Below the pieces are notes generated by a model. The model had not been told where the DNA came from and searched no databases. It worked only from the letters and a program-made list of their open reading frames with translations. Below are positions 37,012 to 50,003 of a stretch of 64,000 nucleotides of DNA, piece after piece. This DNA comes from Anaeramoeba flamelloides. Its lineage: Eukaryota; Metamonada; Anaeramoebidae. Each line of letters opens with the position of its first letter. Positions within the stretch are counted from its first letter, which is position 1. The stretch spans positions 12,300,501 through 12,364,500 of the forward strand of contig JANTQA010000012.1 of the NCBI GenBank assembly GCA_027625915.1. Reading direction: 5' to 3'. The translations under genes and the position numbers were made by a program.

Positions 37012-37197
37012 GGAACAAAATTTTAATTCAGCTTTCCTCCAAAAAGATTTTTTAATAGTGTAACATTTCAAATTTTTAATTCCGAAACTCAGCTTCAATT
37101 TATTAATTTACCCTTTTAAGAATTGAGAACTTTGCTGTTTTATATTTAATTCTTGAAAAGTGATTATTTTTGAAAAGCTGAATGAAAAAGTTGATCT
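37012..37197 (-). repeat. Inverted-repeat element, family 3, copy 2
   Basis: Near-full-length match to the reverse complement of 14371-14555. Ends AAAATTTTAATTCAGCTTTC and, from the other side, AACTTTTTCATTCAGCTTTT. Same length as copy 1 (about 186 bp). Confidence 0.65.
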
Positions 37198-38777
37198 TTT
37201 TATTATACAATTAATAGTATTCAAGATCAAATTTTGATTTTAGAGGATGTTAAATAAGCTATGTTAACTTTTTTTGTATTTTTTTTGAAATTAAGTAGAT
37301 TTTTTAAACTGTATTATTTTCGAACTTTGTAGTTTTATTTTGAAAGTGTATTTTTTGTACTCTTTTCTTTACAGGCAAAAAGATTTCAATCTTCTTTCAA
37401 AGAAAATAATTTTTTTTTATATAATACAGTTTGTTAAATAACCCGTGTCCAAGTTTTTATATATATTGTTTCTGTAAATTGTATGTATTGTTTTTTGAAA
37501 ACTGTTGTTTTTTTTTAAACATTGACATTTTTTTAATAACTATTGTTTTTGGTTTTTTTTTTTTTTACGAAAAAACAGTTCAGTATAACTATACAACCAA
37601 ATCTAACAATTTTTACTATAGATCATATTATCAGAGTCTTTTTTAACAACCTTTAAGACAAGTATCTTCATAAAAGAGATCTAATTCAACCAAATTTTAA
37701 CAAAACAATACCAAAATCCACAACTATTAAAATCTTTCAATTTGAATAAATGAAAAAAAAAAAACCATAAAAAGGATAAAAAGAGTTTCTTAAGAACTTT
37801 TTTTGCTGGTGTTTCTACATGTTGACAAAATGAGATATAAATTTTTTCAAAGTTTTTTGAAAACGAAATGAAAAAATAATTTCATTTCATTTTCCTTTTT
37901 TCCTAAAGCCTATCGTCTTCAAATTATATCTTGGAATTGGATGACTTTATTTATTTGTTTTGTTAGTTTTTTTCCTATTTGATGAGATAAGAATCCTCAA
38001 TGAAGCAATATTTCATATTAAATCAAAAGTTAATTGACCCATATTTTATCTAATTATAATTTTTCAAGAACATGCCCAATGGCCAAATTATTTATAAATC
38101 AATTCCTTTTCAACAAGTTTAATAATGAGAGGAAATTAAGTCTCTTAAAAGATCAATTTTCATTGATTATTACAAGATCTTTCAATTTTTTATTCAAAAT
38201 AGAAGAAATAATATTTTGAAAACTTTGAAAAATCAATTTCTTTTTATGACTTGGAGAATGACAGTATTATTGTTAAAACATACTTTCTTTTCAAAAATAA
38301 AGACACTTTTGAAAATTTTTCATTTCAGCAACAGATAAAAAACAAAAACAACACCAAAAAAGTTGAAAAACAAAACTTAAAAACAATTTTTGTAAAAACA
38401 ACAGTAATCTTTTGAAAAATAATATTAAAGTCAGAACATGTTATTTAACATACTGAACATTGAAATTTCTTTGATCTAACATTTACAAAAAAAAAAAAAT
38501 TCTTAATTGAAAAACAAACAGCCCACTGAAATAGTATCCCATTTTTATTCTAAATTTCAAAAGTACTTTTTTCAAAAGAAATGTTTTGAATTAATCTCAA
38601 ACAGTGTTAAACAATACTTTCCATTTGATTTTTATTTGTTCAAAAATCCTTAAAGTATCTTCAGAAAAGAATGACCGTTAAATCAAAAAATTCAAAAAGT
38701 GATCTTTGAAAATAGACATTTTTTATAAATTATTTTTAAGAAAATAATCTTCTAATTATTATTTTTTTGTTTAGAAA

Positions 38778-41700
38778 ATGAACGAAGAGTATGTCTTTTT
38801 CCTTTCTTTAACACGGTTTTCTTATACATACCACCCAATTAATAATGCAAAATAAATATATTTATCTTTAAATAGAAAACGATTAGAAATGATTGAAGAA
38901 TTGAAAAAGGAGTTCAGCAATGAAACAGTTTTTGCTCCAAGAAAACAACTAAAAAATTCTATTTGGACACCTGAAGAAGTAAATACTTGACTTGAATGTT
39001 TTTTTATTACTCTTTTATTCCTTTTTCTCTTTATTATTTTTCTTTTGTTCAAAGATTAAAAATTTGAAAGAAAAACTAGAACGAAAGTCAGGAGATTAAG
39101 TAGAAATCTTTGATCCTCTTGTTAAGTTTATCTGTTAAATTTTTTTTTCATTTAACACATTTTGTTTTTTTTTTAAGTATAAAATTCGTTCATACATTAA
39201 TTGAAACAATCTGGTGAATTTTCCTGGATCAAGAATGGGTTATTCAAACCAAATTAACACCAACCTTTCAAGATTTAAAATCAAAATCTTTTGAAAATAA
39301 ACTGAAAAATAAAGAATATCTTCAAGTTTGAAGAAACACATGATACAAAACAGTTTAAAAGGGAAATAGAAATCAATTTATACCATCACTTTATCGAAAT
39401 TTTGCTGGAAAATGATTTTTTTTTGAATTTTTCTTCAACAAAAAATTATGTGTGTAACGGCTATAATCTCAAAAAAAAAAAAAAATTAAATTTTTTCATT
39501 GAATTCTTTTTTCTTCAAAACCTTAAAGGATCAAATACTTGGCATGGCTGTGAAAAAGCATGAATGTAAAAACTGGGAAAAAATATCACAATATTTTGCA
39601 AACAAATCACGACATAAATGTCTGCATCGTTGGAATAAAGTAAGAATTTCCTTTCTAAAATATGAGATCAAAACTTTTCAACTTTATATACATAAAAAGA
39701 TATTTACAAAAAAAATTATTTTTTCACACTAAACAGGTTTTAAATCCACAATTAAAAAAAGGAAAATGGACTGCTGAAGAAGACCAACTTTTGATTAATT
39801 ATGTGAAAATACATGGGACTAAATGGAGGAGGATAAGGGAATACATTCCCCAAAGAACATCAAAACAGTGCCGTGAAAGGTATTTTTTTTTCCATTTATT
39901 GAACGATTTAATCATTTCCCAACAATTCCATCATTTTTCTATCTAACCAAACCTTGAAAATCAGAAAATTATCTATTAAAGTATGTGAAATAATAATCTC
40001 ACCCAAATAAAAATAAAAAACCAATAAAAATAATTTCCTTCTTTATGGGAATACTCACTTACCATTGTTTTTCTCTATGTTCAAGGAGTGGCTTATCACA
40101 ACAAACGACATAATATGAAATTGCATCTCCTTTGGTTTTAAAAAATTCCAATAACAAAAAACCTAAATTTAAATTGGATCTCAAAAATTAAAATTAAAAA
40201 TTTAGGATCATAGTTAAAAGGGACTCAATTTCAAAAATAAGAATATCAAAAAAATCCACTAATAATTCTCTTTGAGAAAATCCAAATAACCAAAAAAACA
40301 GTTCATAAATCTACAGGATCTTTAAATCGGATCTCAAAAATTTACGAAAAAAAAAAATTTAAAAAGGATACCAATACAAAAATAAGAATATCAAAAAAAC
40401 CCATGAATAATAATTCTCTTTGAGAAAATCCAAATAACCAAAAAAAAAGTTTCACAGGATCTTTAAATATAAAAAAATCCAAGAAAAGAAAAACTGGTAA
40501 AGGATACCAATACAAAAATACAAATATCAAAAAAACTCATGGATAATAATTTTCTTTGAGAAAATCCAAATAACTAAAAATATTCACAAAGTGCCACTCA
40601 TTTGACAAAAATTCAAATAAAAAAAAAAAGTTTAGAAGCATTCCCAATTATAAAAATTTAAAAATTAAAAAAAAAAATTATCTTTTCTTATTTTATATTT
40701 CCAAAATGGTTAAATTTCTTCAATTTGAAACCAGTTTTTTCTTAAGTACAAAATTAATTTAATAAAACCCTTGGTTATTTGGCAACCCCCATATATGGAA
40801 AAGTAAGGATTTTGTCATTTTCTGTCTTTAAAAAGAACTCCTTTGAAAAATGAAAAAAAAAAATGCACATGATCTCTAAAAGAGCCCAAGAGTGATAGTT
40901 CGAAACCGGAACATGTGTTTCCAAAAATTATAATTCACAACCATTCAAATGAGAAATAGAGTTTCTCTTTTTGCACTTTTTTTGAAAAATCCCCTCGCTC
41001 TTCCTTGCTGATTTTTACAAATATACCATACACCACCTTTTGGTTTGTTTTCAATTGGTATTAGATACCTGTGAAATCGCTAAAAAATTTTTATCCATTT
41101 CAGAAAATTATTTTTCACTGAAATGACTCTACCATTAACACAGATCATTTGAGAAAATAATAAATTAAAATTTCACGTATCAACAACAAATAAAAACATT
41201 TTAATTTAAAACTCAGTAACCAGATAATAATAAAGAATTTTTTTCACTTTTTTAGAAGGCTCATTATAATTTTCAAAAACTATTAATTTTTTCAATATGC
41301 TTTCTTCAATTCACTGGCAAAACAGCCCCTGTCTGAACAAAAAAAAAAAGTTGAAATAAAAAGAAAATGTAAGAAACCAAGAAAAAGAGAATTATTCAAG
41401 AATTATACACCCTCTAAAAAAAGTGTTCATGAAAGAATAAGAGTTTTTGAAAAAAAGTCCTCAGATATTTTTTTAAAAGCACTTCCACCATTTCAGAATT
41501 CTCTCTTGTTAAAATGTACTGTATTTACCCAATCTCACATATTATAACACCCTGTTTAAAATTATTCTTAAAGCCCTAGTACCAATATAAAAGCAAAAAC
41601 TGGCTATTTTTTTTATCATTTTTTTAACGATTTCCTTTTTCAAAAACCCCATGAACAAAAAATTGCCTGAAATGTAAAAACGATTACTATTCAAAGCTAA

Positions 41701-43268
41701 CCAAATAATTGGTTCAAAACTATAACTTAAAGACATTCCAAAAAGTTAATTTAAAAAAAAGGAAAAAAAAAAATTGACATTTTTTGCTTTTATACTGGTA
41801 CTAGGGCTTTAAAAAATCTATTTTAAATCTGAACGATCAAGAAATTGACAAGTATTATGTGTATTAAAATTGGGAAAAAAGATGATTTGCTTATCTTGTA
41901 ATTACAAATCTATCTCTATAATAAAAACAGACATGGATCAAAAGGCCAAAAAAATATTTAAAGAAAAAAAAGAAGAAACCAGTCAAAAGTATGCAAAATT
42001 GATTTTGTGGTTCCAAATTTTTGGGTAATGTTGATTTTTCTAATTTGTTAAAAATAAAAAAGGATTTTTGATTTTATTTATTATTTTAACAAAAAAAACG
42101 AATTTTTCTGAAGTGTTAATAAATTTTCACAAACAATTATTGTTATTTCACAACAAATATTAAAAAAAAATAAAAATAAGAATTTACTTCTATCTTTCTT
42201 TTGATTTTATGGGTAATTTTAGATAATTTTTATTTTAACTCACAATCTTGCAATTTTTTACTGGATAAGAATTTTAATTCTTAGATACTGACTTTTTTAT
42301 TCATTTCATTGAAAGAAATAATTTTCATTTTGATTTCCTGTAACAGTATTAAAGAGTAAACACCTTGTATTTCAATTATCAATTACTCTTTAAAACCCTT
42401 TTCGATTTTATAAACGCACACATACACACATATTAACAATATGATGAATTGATTTCTATATATATTAACAATATGATGGAAGTGATGAAAAAAGATGTTA
42501 ATTTATTTCAAAAATATACCAAACAGAAACAATACTAAAAAAAACATTTTTTTTTACTTTTCAAAAATTAATAATTTCTTTCTTAAAAGATGGATGAATT
42601 CACTTGATCCAGGGATTAAAAGAAGTAAATGGACTTTGGACGAAGACAATATTCTTATCAGGAAACATAATGAATTCGGGAACAGTTGGTCAAAAATTAA
42701 AAAATACTTACCTGGAAGGCCTGCAAATGAAATTAAAAATAGATGGAATTCTTCGATTTCAAGGAGATCAGATATTACAAACTCTATTTTGAACCTAAAT
42801 AATACAAAAAAATCCAGTTCTTATCAATTTGAAGATCAAACTACAATCAGAACAAATATTATTCAAGAACCCGAAGAAAAAAAACAAAAACCACAAACTA
42901 GTCAAAAAAACAAAAAGAAAATCAGAAATAACAAGAAAAAGAGAAAAAAAACAAAAAAAAAAATTATAGTTATTGGTAATTCTTATAAGAAAAAAATCTA
43001 TTCGAACAATGGATCAAAAAAAAAGAAACATAACTATTTCTTGAGGAAAACTTCAAAACAAAAAAACACAACCACAATCACAAGTACAAGTACAAGTACA
43101 AGTACGAGTACAAATACCAATTACCTGAAAAAAAATAATAGACACCCATTACAGCGATCTCTTTCACTTTTCACCTCTTCAGCACAAAATTCAAAATTGT
43201 TTAACCAATTTGAAAACAAAAAAGCATTGAAAAACAATCAAAAACCCACCGATAATAATAATAATATC

Positions 43269-43303
<35 letters not shown>

Positions 43304-44390
43304 CAACAACAACAACAACAATAATAATACTGATCATAGTCAGATTAATAATAATAATATTAATACGAATAATATTAATATGAATAATTTTATTAATAAT
43401 ACTTTTGTTTTACAACAACAAAAAACACCACAAAAAACGAATAATTATTTAAATCACATTAATTATAATATCTTTTCACCAATAAACCAAACGAACCCGT
43501 TTACTCCACAAAGACACCCCAGCCTAAGGACACCGAAACTCTCACAAAAAAAGAATACCTTTGATCTTAGTTTTTCGCCATGTTATAATGAATTCTATCA
43601 ATATCCTACCTACTCACCCAATTCACCCTCATACAACACATTACACGACGAAAACACACCGTTTGGCAATTATATGAATTTACCAATACCCAATAAAAAG
43701 CTAACACCTTATCATTTAAGAAAGAGAAAAACTTCAGAATCTGAGAATAAATTAAACCTTAAATCAAATTTTAATGTTATTGAAAATACAAGAAAGTTAT
43801 CACGCACCCAATATTCCAAAACCAACTCGAATACTAACATTGGCAGCAGCCTTGATAATAAATCCAATACCAACTGCAACTCTAACACTAATAAGATCAG
43901 TATTGGTTCGAATACCATCGATCACATTAATACCAATTCTCAAGCTAACAATATTATAATAAGAAAAATCATCTTCCAATCACCAACACCGCGTAAATAT
44001 AATTCAAATTTAAATTCCTTTGACACTTCATTAATTGATTCGCCCCCACATTTTTTCAATACCCCGAAAAGAAAATTTAAAAACAATAACCGTCCCAACT
44101 CATCTTTAAGAAAAACAATAATTCACTCACAAAAAAATTTATTAAATTTTCAAGATTATGAAATACCCCAAAAATCATTTTTAATGAAAACACCCAACTC
44201 AAAACAGTTTTTTTACCAAAATACAAACTCGCCCAACATAAACGAACTTTTCGAACCGGCAGATGTATTTTTTGATAATTTTTTTGACACTTCAACCCAA
44301 GAAGAAAATAATTATCTTCCAAACGCATCAACACTGTTTAGCCCAATAAACCATTCTAACAACCAAAAAAATACGTTTAAACAAAAATAA
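38778..44390 (+). CDS. Three-repeat (R1R2R3) MYB transcription factor, five exons
   Basis: The exons are 38778-38788, 38876-38978, 39529-39639, 39737-39879 and 42590-44390, all with GT-AG borders and matching phases; the product is 722 aa. R1 (about residues 32-80) runs from SIWTPEEDQI to KCLHRWNKVL. R2 (80-128) runs from KGKWTAEEDQLLINYVKIHG to SKQCRERWMNSL and is split by the last intron between AG and A of an Arg codon. R3 (131-180) runs from RSKWTLDEDNILIRKHNEFG to NEIKNRWNSS. Each repeat keeps its three tryptophans. This is the animal c-MYB/plant MYB3R layout, usually tied to cell-cycle gene control. A Lys/Arg patch follows, then a poly-Asn tract. The C-terminal half has many Ser/Thr-Pro sites, some with a basic residue at +3 (TPKRK, SPTPRK, TPNSK), fitting CDK phosphorylation. 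The long frame upstream of 42590 is intron, not N-terminus. Confidence 0.88.
40180..40600 (+). repeat. Imperfect tandem repeat, three units, in the large MYB intron
   Basis: The word TTTGAGAAAATCCAAATAAC recurs at about 40271, 40419 and (one mismatch) 40555, with flanking AAGAATATCAAAAAAA and CAGGATCTTTAAAT blocks repeating in step. The period is roughly 136-148 bp. Confidence 0.7.
41569..41812. repeat. Inverted-repeat element with 32-bp arms in the MYB intron
   Basis: The left arm 41569-41600 begins TTAAAGCCCTAGTACCAATA; the right arm 41781-41812 is its reverse complement with one mismatch. Length 244 bp, no coding capacity. MITE-like. Confidence 0.7.
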
Positions 44391-47300
44391 AAAAAACTTT
44401 TTTTTGTTAATTAAAAAAATTTTTTTTATTCGTATTTTGTTGTGCTTTTATTATTTATAAAATTTTTTTATACTTTTATTATATTTTATTATATTGGTAT
44501 TTTACTATTTTATATAAACACAAATATGTGCAAATACCATTTTTAAAAAATTAATAAAGCATATTTTAATTGTCTATTTTTAATTAAATGTGTTTAATTT
44601 TTTATTTTACAAATCATTAAACAGGTCACTTTAATTTTTATAGGGAGAATCTTATTCCAAATCAAAACAATTTAGTTCAAATTCTCTTAACCTGTTCAAT
44701 AATCGTTAAGGGATTTGCAATTCTAATTATTATATTTTTCACAAGTTAATAGAGTACTTATTTTCACAATGTTTCAATTAACCTCGATCGACAAACCCAC
44801 ATTATCAACTTTCGGGAAATTAATTATTAATTTAAAAGAATTCGTTTTTTCCAAATTATATCTTTAGTAAAAAACTCTACTTTTTTTCTATTTGTATTTT
44901 TTTATTAAAAAAAGAAATAAAAAAAATTTGTAATTTTTTTTTATTTTTATGAGATTATACTTTGATTGATTTCTAATAGTTTGTTTAGACAAATAACATT
45001 TCAAATCTTTTCTAATTTTTAAATGGACGAAAATCAATAAAAATACTTGTTGAAAAGAATGACAAGTTTATATGACTTCGGATTATTGTGTTTATTCACC
45101 CTTTTAATTAGAAGTACCATTAAGTGGATACTTCAAAATCCCCAATTTCACATATTAATTGTAAAAAATACCAAACACCTAAAAAAAAAAACCCATCAAT
45201 TATACTAAATAATAAAAATTGAAGAGTAGAAAAAAATAAAATATTTTTATACTATTTTAGCTAATTTATTAAATTTCTTGAAATTTAAAAAGATTAGGTA
45301 ATTTTTTTTTTCAAATTATCAAGAGTATACATTAATGAACTGATATTATTAAAATAAGGTTTTTGATAATATATATATATATATATTATTCGAATGATTC
45401 ATTTAGACAATTTTTTTTTGTTTGGTAATATTTAAAATATCGAGAAATAATTATAAATTCAATTGATACATTTAATTTTTGGGTTGTTTACGAACCCAGT
45501 GAAAGAATTAAGATTGTTTTATTAATTATCAATTTAGAAATAATCAAATTATAAAGAATCTCTTTGTTATTTTAAGTTTAATTTCTAAGTTATTGAAAAC
45601 AATTTTAAGTACTTTTTTAATTTAATTTTTTTTTCTGTTTATTTGATTTTTTTTTAATTTAATAAAAATATAGAAAAAATGTTTTTAAATATGTGTTTAA
45701 TGAAGTATTTAAATATATTTTCGAGTTTAATACCCTTATTACAATTTCTGAAAACAAATTAAAACTATGATTATTTATGATACTAATATTGAAGTGAAAT
45801 ATAATGGAGTTTTAATTTGCTAATATAATCATAGATTAAAATACAAAAGTATTATTTTCTAGTGTATATATGTATGACATTATACCACATTATAAGAAAA
45901 TTGTTCCAAATTTTGAAGATTAAAAAACCATTAATAAAATTATCAAATTCATAAAATCCATAGAATTTTGATTTTATCCCAAAAACACAATAAAAAAGAC
46001 AGAAATAAATAAAAGATGATTTTTAGTTTTAATTATAATTTGAAGATTTTTTCTTATTTCTTTGTTTTGTATTATATTATATGATGAATAAATTGAAAGA
46101 AAAGAATATTTATATTTATTAATGGAGTAAAACGAATAACTATAATAATTGAAAATCTGGAAAATTCAAATCGAAAAAAAGTAAATCAAATTTTTATAGT
46201 CTTGAAAATATTTGTAAAAATTCATAAATATATTCAGATTTTAAAAACAAATATATATATATTTATTATCAAGTGTCCATTTATTCTTCAAATTGGGTGA
46301 GTATTTAAATTAATAAAATAATTATACTTGACCCTTGGTAAAATTTGAGACCAAAACAATACCAGATCAGAAAAAAAGATGAATTATTCGAAACGAAAAC
46401 AAAATTTTGATATAAAATTTTAAAACCAGATACATTTTTTTATCAATTAAAATTATTTGAATTGATTTTAATTTGGGAAAGAAGTTTTGTTATTTTAAAT
46501 TTTTATCAAATCAAGATAAATAATTTTGTATATAAAATTTCCCCAAAGTTATACAATTTGACTACTAAATGTGAAAAAAAAAATATTTAAATATTTGGAT
46601 CTAAAGAAAATAAAATTCTTGGTTTATTAATGTAAAAAAGTAAATATATATATAAATGTTTTCTAATAAATTTCTCACATATTCAAGTAATAATTATGAT
46701 GAATTGGATTTGGTTTTGTATCATTATTTTATTATTATCTAATGTTTGAATTATTTTGATTTCTACTTTAACTAAATATTTTTATGAAAAAAAAAAAAAT
46801 GATATATTTCAAATTATGGCTAAAACAAAACTTTAATAAACATTATATCTTTAATAATAAAGTTAATTTTCAATAGAATCAACACCCCATAACTTCAATT
46901 CTTAAGGCTATTTTATTTATTGTTATTAACAAACATTTATTTTTAAAAGTCTCTAGTCAAGTCAAAAAGTTTTTTTTTTTTTTGGTAAAAAATTCCAAAT
47001 AAATGGAAGGAGATATTTTAGTTTGTTTTGGCTTGAGATATTTACTTTGAAAGGAAAGAACTAATAGTTTTGAAAATGTTATAATTAACTAATAAACTGA
47101 AATTAAGATAAAAATTATTAATGATAAATAACCTGATCTAGATTTTCAAGAATTCAAAAGTACCAAGCAAAATTCTATGATTTTACTCTAGTCCTTTAAA
47201 TCCTGGGAAACCCAATGAAAAGTGTACTGTTTTTTTTTTTTAATTTTTTTGATAAACTATTTGATTCTTAAATTTTCTGTTTATTTTAAAAATTAAAACA

Positions 47301-48801
47301 AACCTATTAAAAGTCTTCGCCAAGCGCCATATAGTGTATCAGATGTCTAGCTATTCCAGAATTTAAAGGAATAGAGAAAAATCATAGATTTTACTCAATT
47401 TTTTTAAATTTTGAAAAATGTAACACTGTCCAGTCTATGAAAATAATCATTAAATTTGGATTTCTGAATTAAAAAAAAATCTAGACACTTTTCTTGAGTT
47501 TTCTATTTATTTAGAAAATCAATAGATTTTCGTTGGTTTTTGTTTTACTTTTTGAAATAAACTAAAAATTTCTTAAAATTTATGTTTATTACAAAAATTA
47601 AAAAAAAACCTAACCGAAAAATCAAAAAAAAAATATTTTTTTCAATTTAAATCAATAAATAATTCTTTAATATTCAAAAAAATTATTTACCCATTTGAAA
47701 GATTTCTTTTAAATTTAAAAAACTTTTAAAAATGATGAAAATAACCTCTTTGCTATGAAGAAAAAAATTTTCAAATTTTTTACACACAAAATTTGAAATA
47801 AATCTTAATAAAAAATTGGATTTTCGAACTTTAATTGTCAAATATCCTAAAAAATAATTTTTGATCGTACATGGTTGGATAAAATAATTGAATGGTTCCA
47901 ATACCATCATATCACCTCTACTGAGAATCTGATTTAACTAAAAAACATGGATTTTAAAGAATCCACGTGACCCAACAGTAGGGTGTCTCCCAGTCTAAAT
48001 ATACCAATAATTTTACTCCTCAAAAAAAATGTCAAATTCTGAATTTGTCCCACCCTAAAGATCTTTTATTAACCAAAAATGTTTAATATAATTTGAGTTG
48101 TTAAATAGCAAAAAATTAGAAAAGGTTTAATTTTTTTTTGAAAAAACTTTTTCATCATATCGTCGAGTTCAAAGTGATAGATTTAGAGTATATAACAATA
48201 CACCAATTAGAATAGTTAGTGACCACTTTATAATTTATATATTTATCTGTAAAATTGAATATATATTATCAAATTTTTACTAAGTTTTCCAATAGATCAA
48301 AAAAATTGAATTTACTATGTTTTTTAAAATTTTACAGGTTTTTGGTTTGATAGTAACCCCAAAATTGATAACGAATAAGTATTATTATTATTCTTATTAA
48401 TAACCCAAATAAGAAAATTAATATCTTTCTATTTGTCTTCTTTTATTGTTTAATTATTTATCAAAGATTCGTTATTTATTTTTTTTGAAAATTTCATAAT
48501 TAAATTGTTTCAATTAAAAATGACAGGCCTTCTACTAAAAAAAAAAAAAGAATCGTAATTCCAAAACTACACGAGAGATTTATGAAAATTTATTTATTGT
48601 TAATTGAGATTTTCTCTCTAGTGTTTAAGTAAAGGATTAAAAAGATTTTTTTTTTTTGTTGAATATTTCTGATTTTGTTTTTCAGTAATCCAATTATTAT
48701 TATTATTGATGATAATTATTTCAAACACTAATTATTGGACTAGTTGATTAATTTTCTTCATCGCCGCCACTGTTGTTATCGGATTCTTCTGAGCTTGAAA
48801 C
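44391..48801. other. Spacer between the MYB and nucleoplasmin-like genes
   Basis: Convergent gene ends. 44400-47100 is extremely A/T-rich with a (TA)n run near 45371 and nothing recognised. 47100-48180 is the second copy of the dispersed composite repeat. The stretch 48751-48801 encodes, in frame after the chaperone stop, an acidic tail described under that gene. Confidence 0.55.
47100..48180 (+). repeat. Dispersed composite repeat, copy 2, with an internal insertion
   Basis: Palindromic modules lie at about 47142-47213 and 47352-47418, with the same spacer and GTCTAG boundary as at the window start. The body then follows 280-620 block by block. Relative to copy 1 there are about 190 extra bases (about 47865-48055) between TTTTTGATC and AGATCTTTTATTAA, so something was inserted in copy 2 or lost from copy 1. 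Confidence 0.6.
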
Positions 48802-49284
48802 TTAATTCTGTTTTTGCTTTTTGATTAGTTCTTCCATCATTTTTAAAGTTTCATCAGAATATTCATCCGAGTCCTCAGAGTTTTCCTTTAGTTCTTCTTG
48901 TACACCAACAAGGTGAATTGAGGTTGATCCAGATCCTTCAGCAGTAAAGGAAATTTCTTCACCTAAAAATAACAAAGAGAAAGATCCCCAACAGCAAGCC
49001 CCAATGAGAAAATATTTAAGAAATTACGTAATTAAAAGGAAAAAGAAAAAGATCAATTCAATACCTGGGAAGAGCAATAAGTCTAATTTCACATTTTCAC
49101 AAGCACCCTCAATCAACGTACAGAGTAAAATCTTCATCTCGTTTTTATGTAAATATAAATGAACCCTTTCACCTGGCTTTGCACCTGTGTCAATTGTGGC
49201 ATGGTGAATGTGCATAATGGTGACCAATTTATTTTTGTATTGTTTTTTTTGTTCGATTTCTTGTCCAAAGACTCCTGATAACAT
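48802..49284 (-). CDS. Nucleoplasmin-like histone chaperone, two exons
   Basis: Exon 1 is 49065-49284 and exon 2 is 48802-48962; the 102-nt intron (GTATTG...TTTTAG) joins PG to EEISF in phase 1. The 126-aa product has the beta-sandwich pattern of nucleoplasmin, HD2 and FKBP39 N-termini: VFGQEIEQKKQYKNKL, then HIHHATIDTGAKPGERVHLY, then CTLIEGACENVKLDLLLFPG, then EEISFTAEGSGSTSIHLVGV. An acidic segment (ENSEDSDEYSDE) follows. Such proteins form pentamers that bind histones. ATG at 49284 fits the family's usual start close to the first strand. The frame is open further, to an ATG at 49422 with a Lys-rich lead, so an N-terminal extension or another intron is possible. After the TAA (48802-48804) the same frame continues for 17 codons (VSSSEESDNNSGGDEEN) to a second TAA at 48748-48750. 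Confidence 0.8.
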
Positions 49285-49536
49285 TTGAATAACTATAAAC
49301 TTTTTTTTTTGGAAAACAATGAAAAATGATTTGTTTTTTTTTAGTTTTTTTTTTATTTCTATTTTAAGGTTTACAGTCAATGAAACTGGAAAAAAGATTA
49401 TTTCTGTTTGCTGTAAGGCCATGTTATTGTGGTTCTTAGATTATTGTTCTTAAACTTGGTATGCGTTTTAATAGTTGAAATATTTCTTATTTTTTCCAAA
49501 ATTAGAATTGAAGAGTGTAAGAACTATACAGTTGTG

Positions 49537-50003
49537 TAAATAACCCGTGTTGACAACCTTTAGTCCATTACTAAAATTTAACTCATTTTTTTTTTTCAGA
49601 CTTGGGTATTTGAAGATTGGAAGACATACATATATTCTTGGTTCGGATTCAAATTGACTTTAGAGGTTAGATCTTTGATTAGTCGAAATGACTCAATAAT
49701 ATTATATGCTTTTGTTTTAAAAATATCATCATATTTACCAAATTTCTGAGATTACATGATTTTTTTATAGAGATTCAAAAATGAAAAAATTAAATTTTGT
49801 TCATTTTTTTGTCAAAAAATTTCATTTTAATTTTCCATATCTTCCTAATTCTTTTTTAAAATTTATTTAATAAACACTCTTTCTTGCTTATATACTATTT
49901 CCATCCCATTAGTTTGTTTCTTTTATTTCTAGAGTTAACCAATATTGTTTTGCATGAGTGAAAATTTAGTAATGGGTTAAAATAAAAAGCACGGGTTATT
50001 AAA
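49537..50003. repeat. TIR element with AATAACCCGTG ends
   Basis: The left end is TAAATAACCCGTGTTGACAA, then CCATTACTAAAATTTAACTC. The right end read inward is TTTTAATAACCCGTGCTTTT, then CCCATTACTAAATTTTCACT. The arms extend some 50 bp with small gaps. About 467 bp and no coding capacity. Confidence 0.6.

Larger units (their letters stand above)
34828..38777. other. Spacer between the HECT and MYB genes
   Basis: It begins with T-rich 3' flank, then a (TA)n/(GATA)n microsatellite, a 107-bp hairpin element (35765-35871), a coding-like stretch on the minus strand (36189-36422) and a family-3 inverted-repeat element (37012-37197). A short plus-strand stretch near 35576-35660 (GFKDYSNFIPSGYYFYTHN) is protein-like but isolated. 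The remainder is A/T-rich with nothing recognised. Confidence 0.5.

Noticed and set aside
42495-42589. N-terminal extension of the large MYB frame
   Set aside because: It precedes a good acceptor that completes the Arg codon and Trp of R2; the extension is intron sequence with no MYB similarity.
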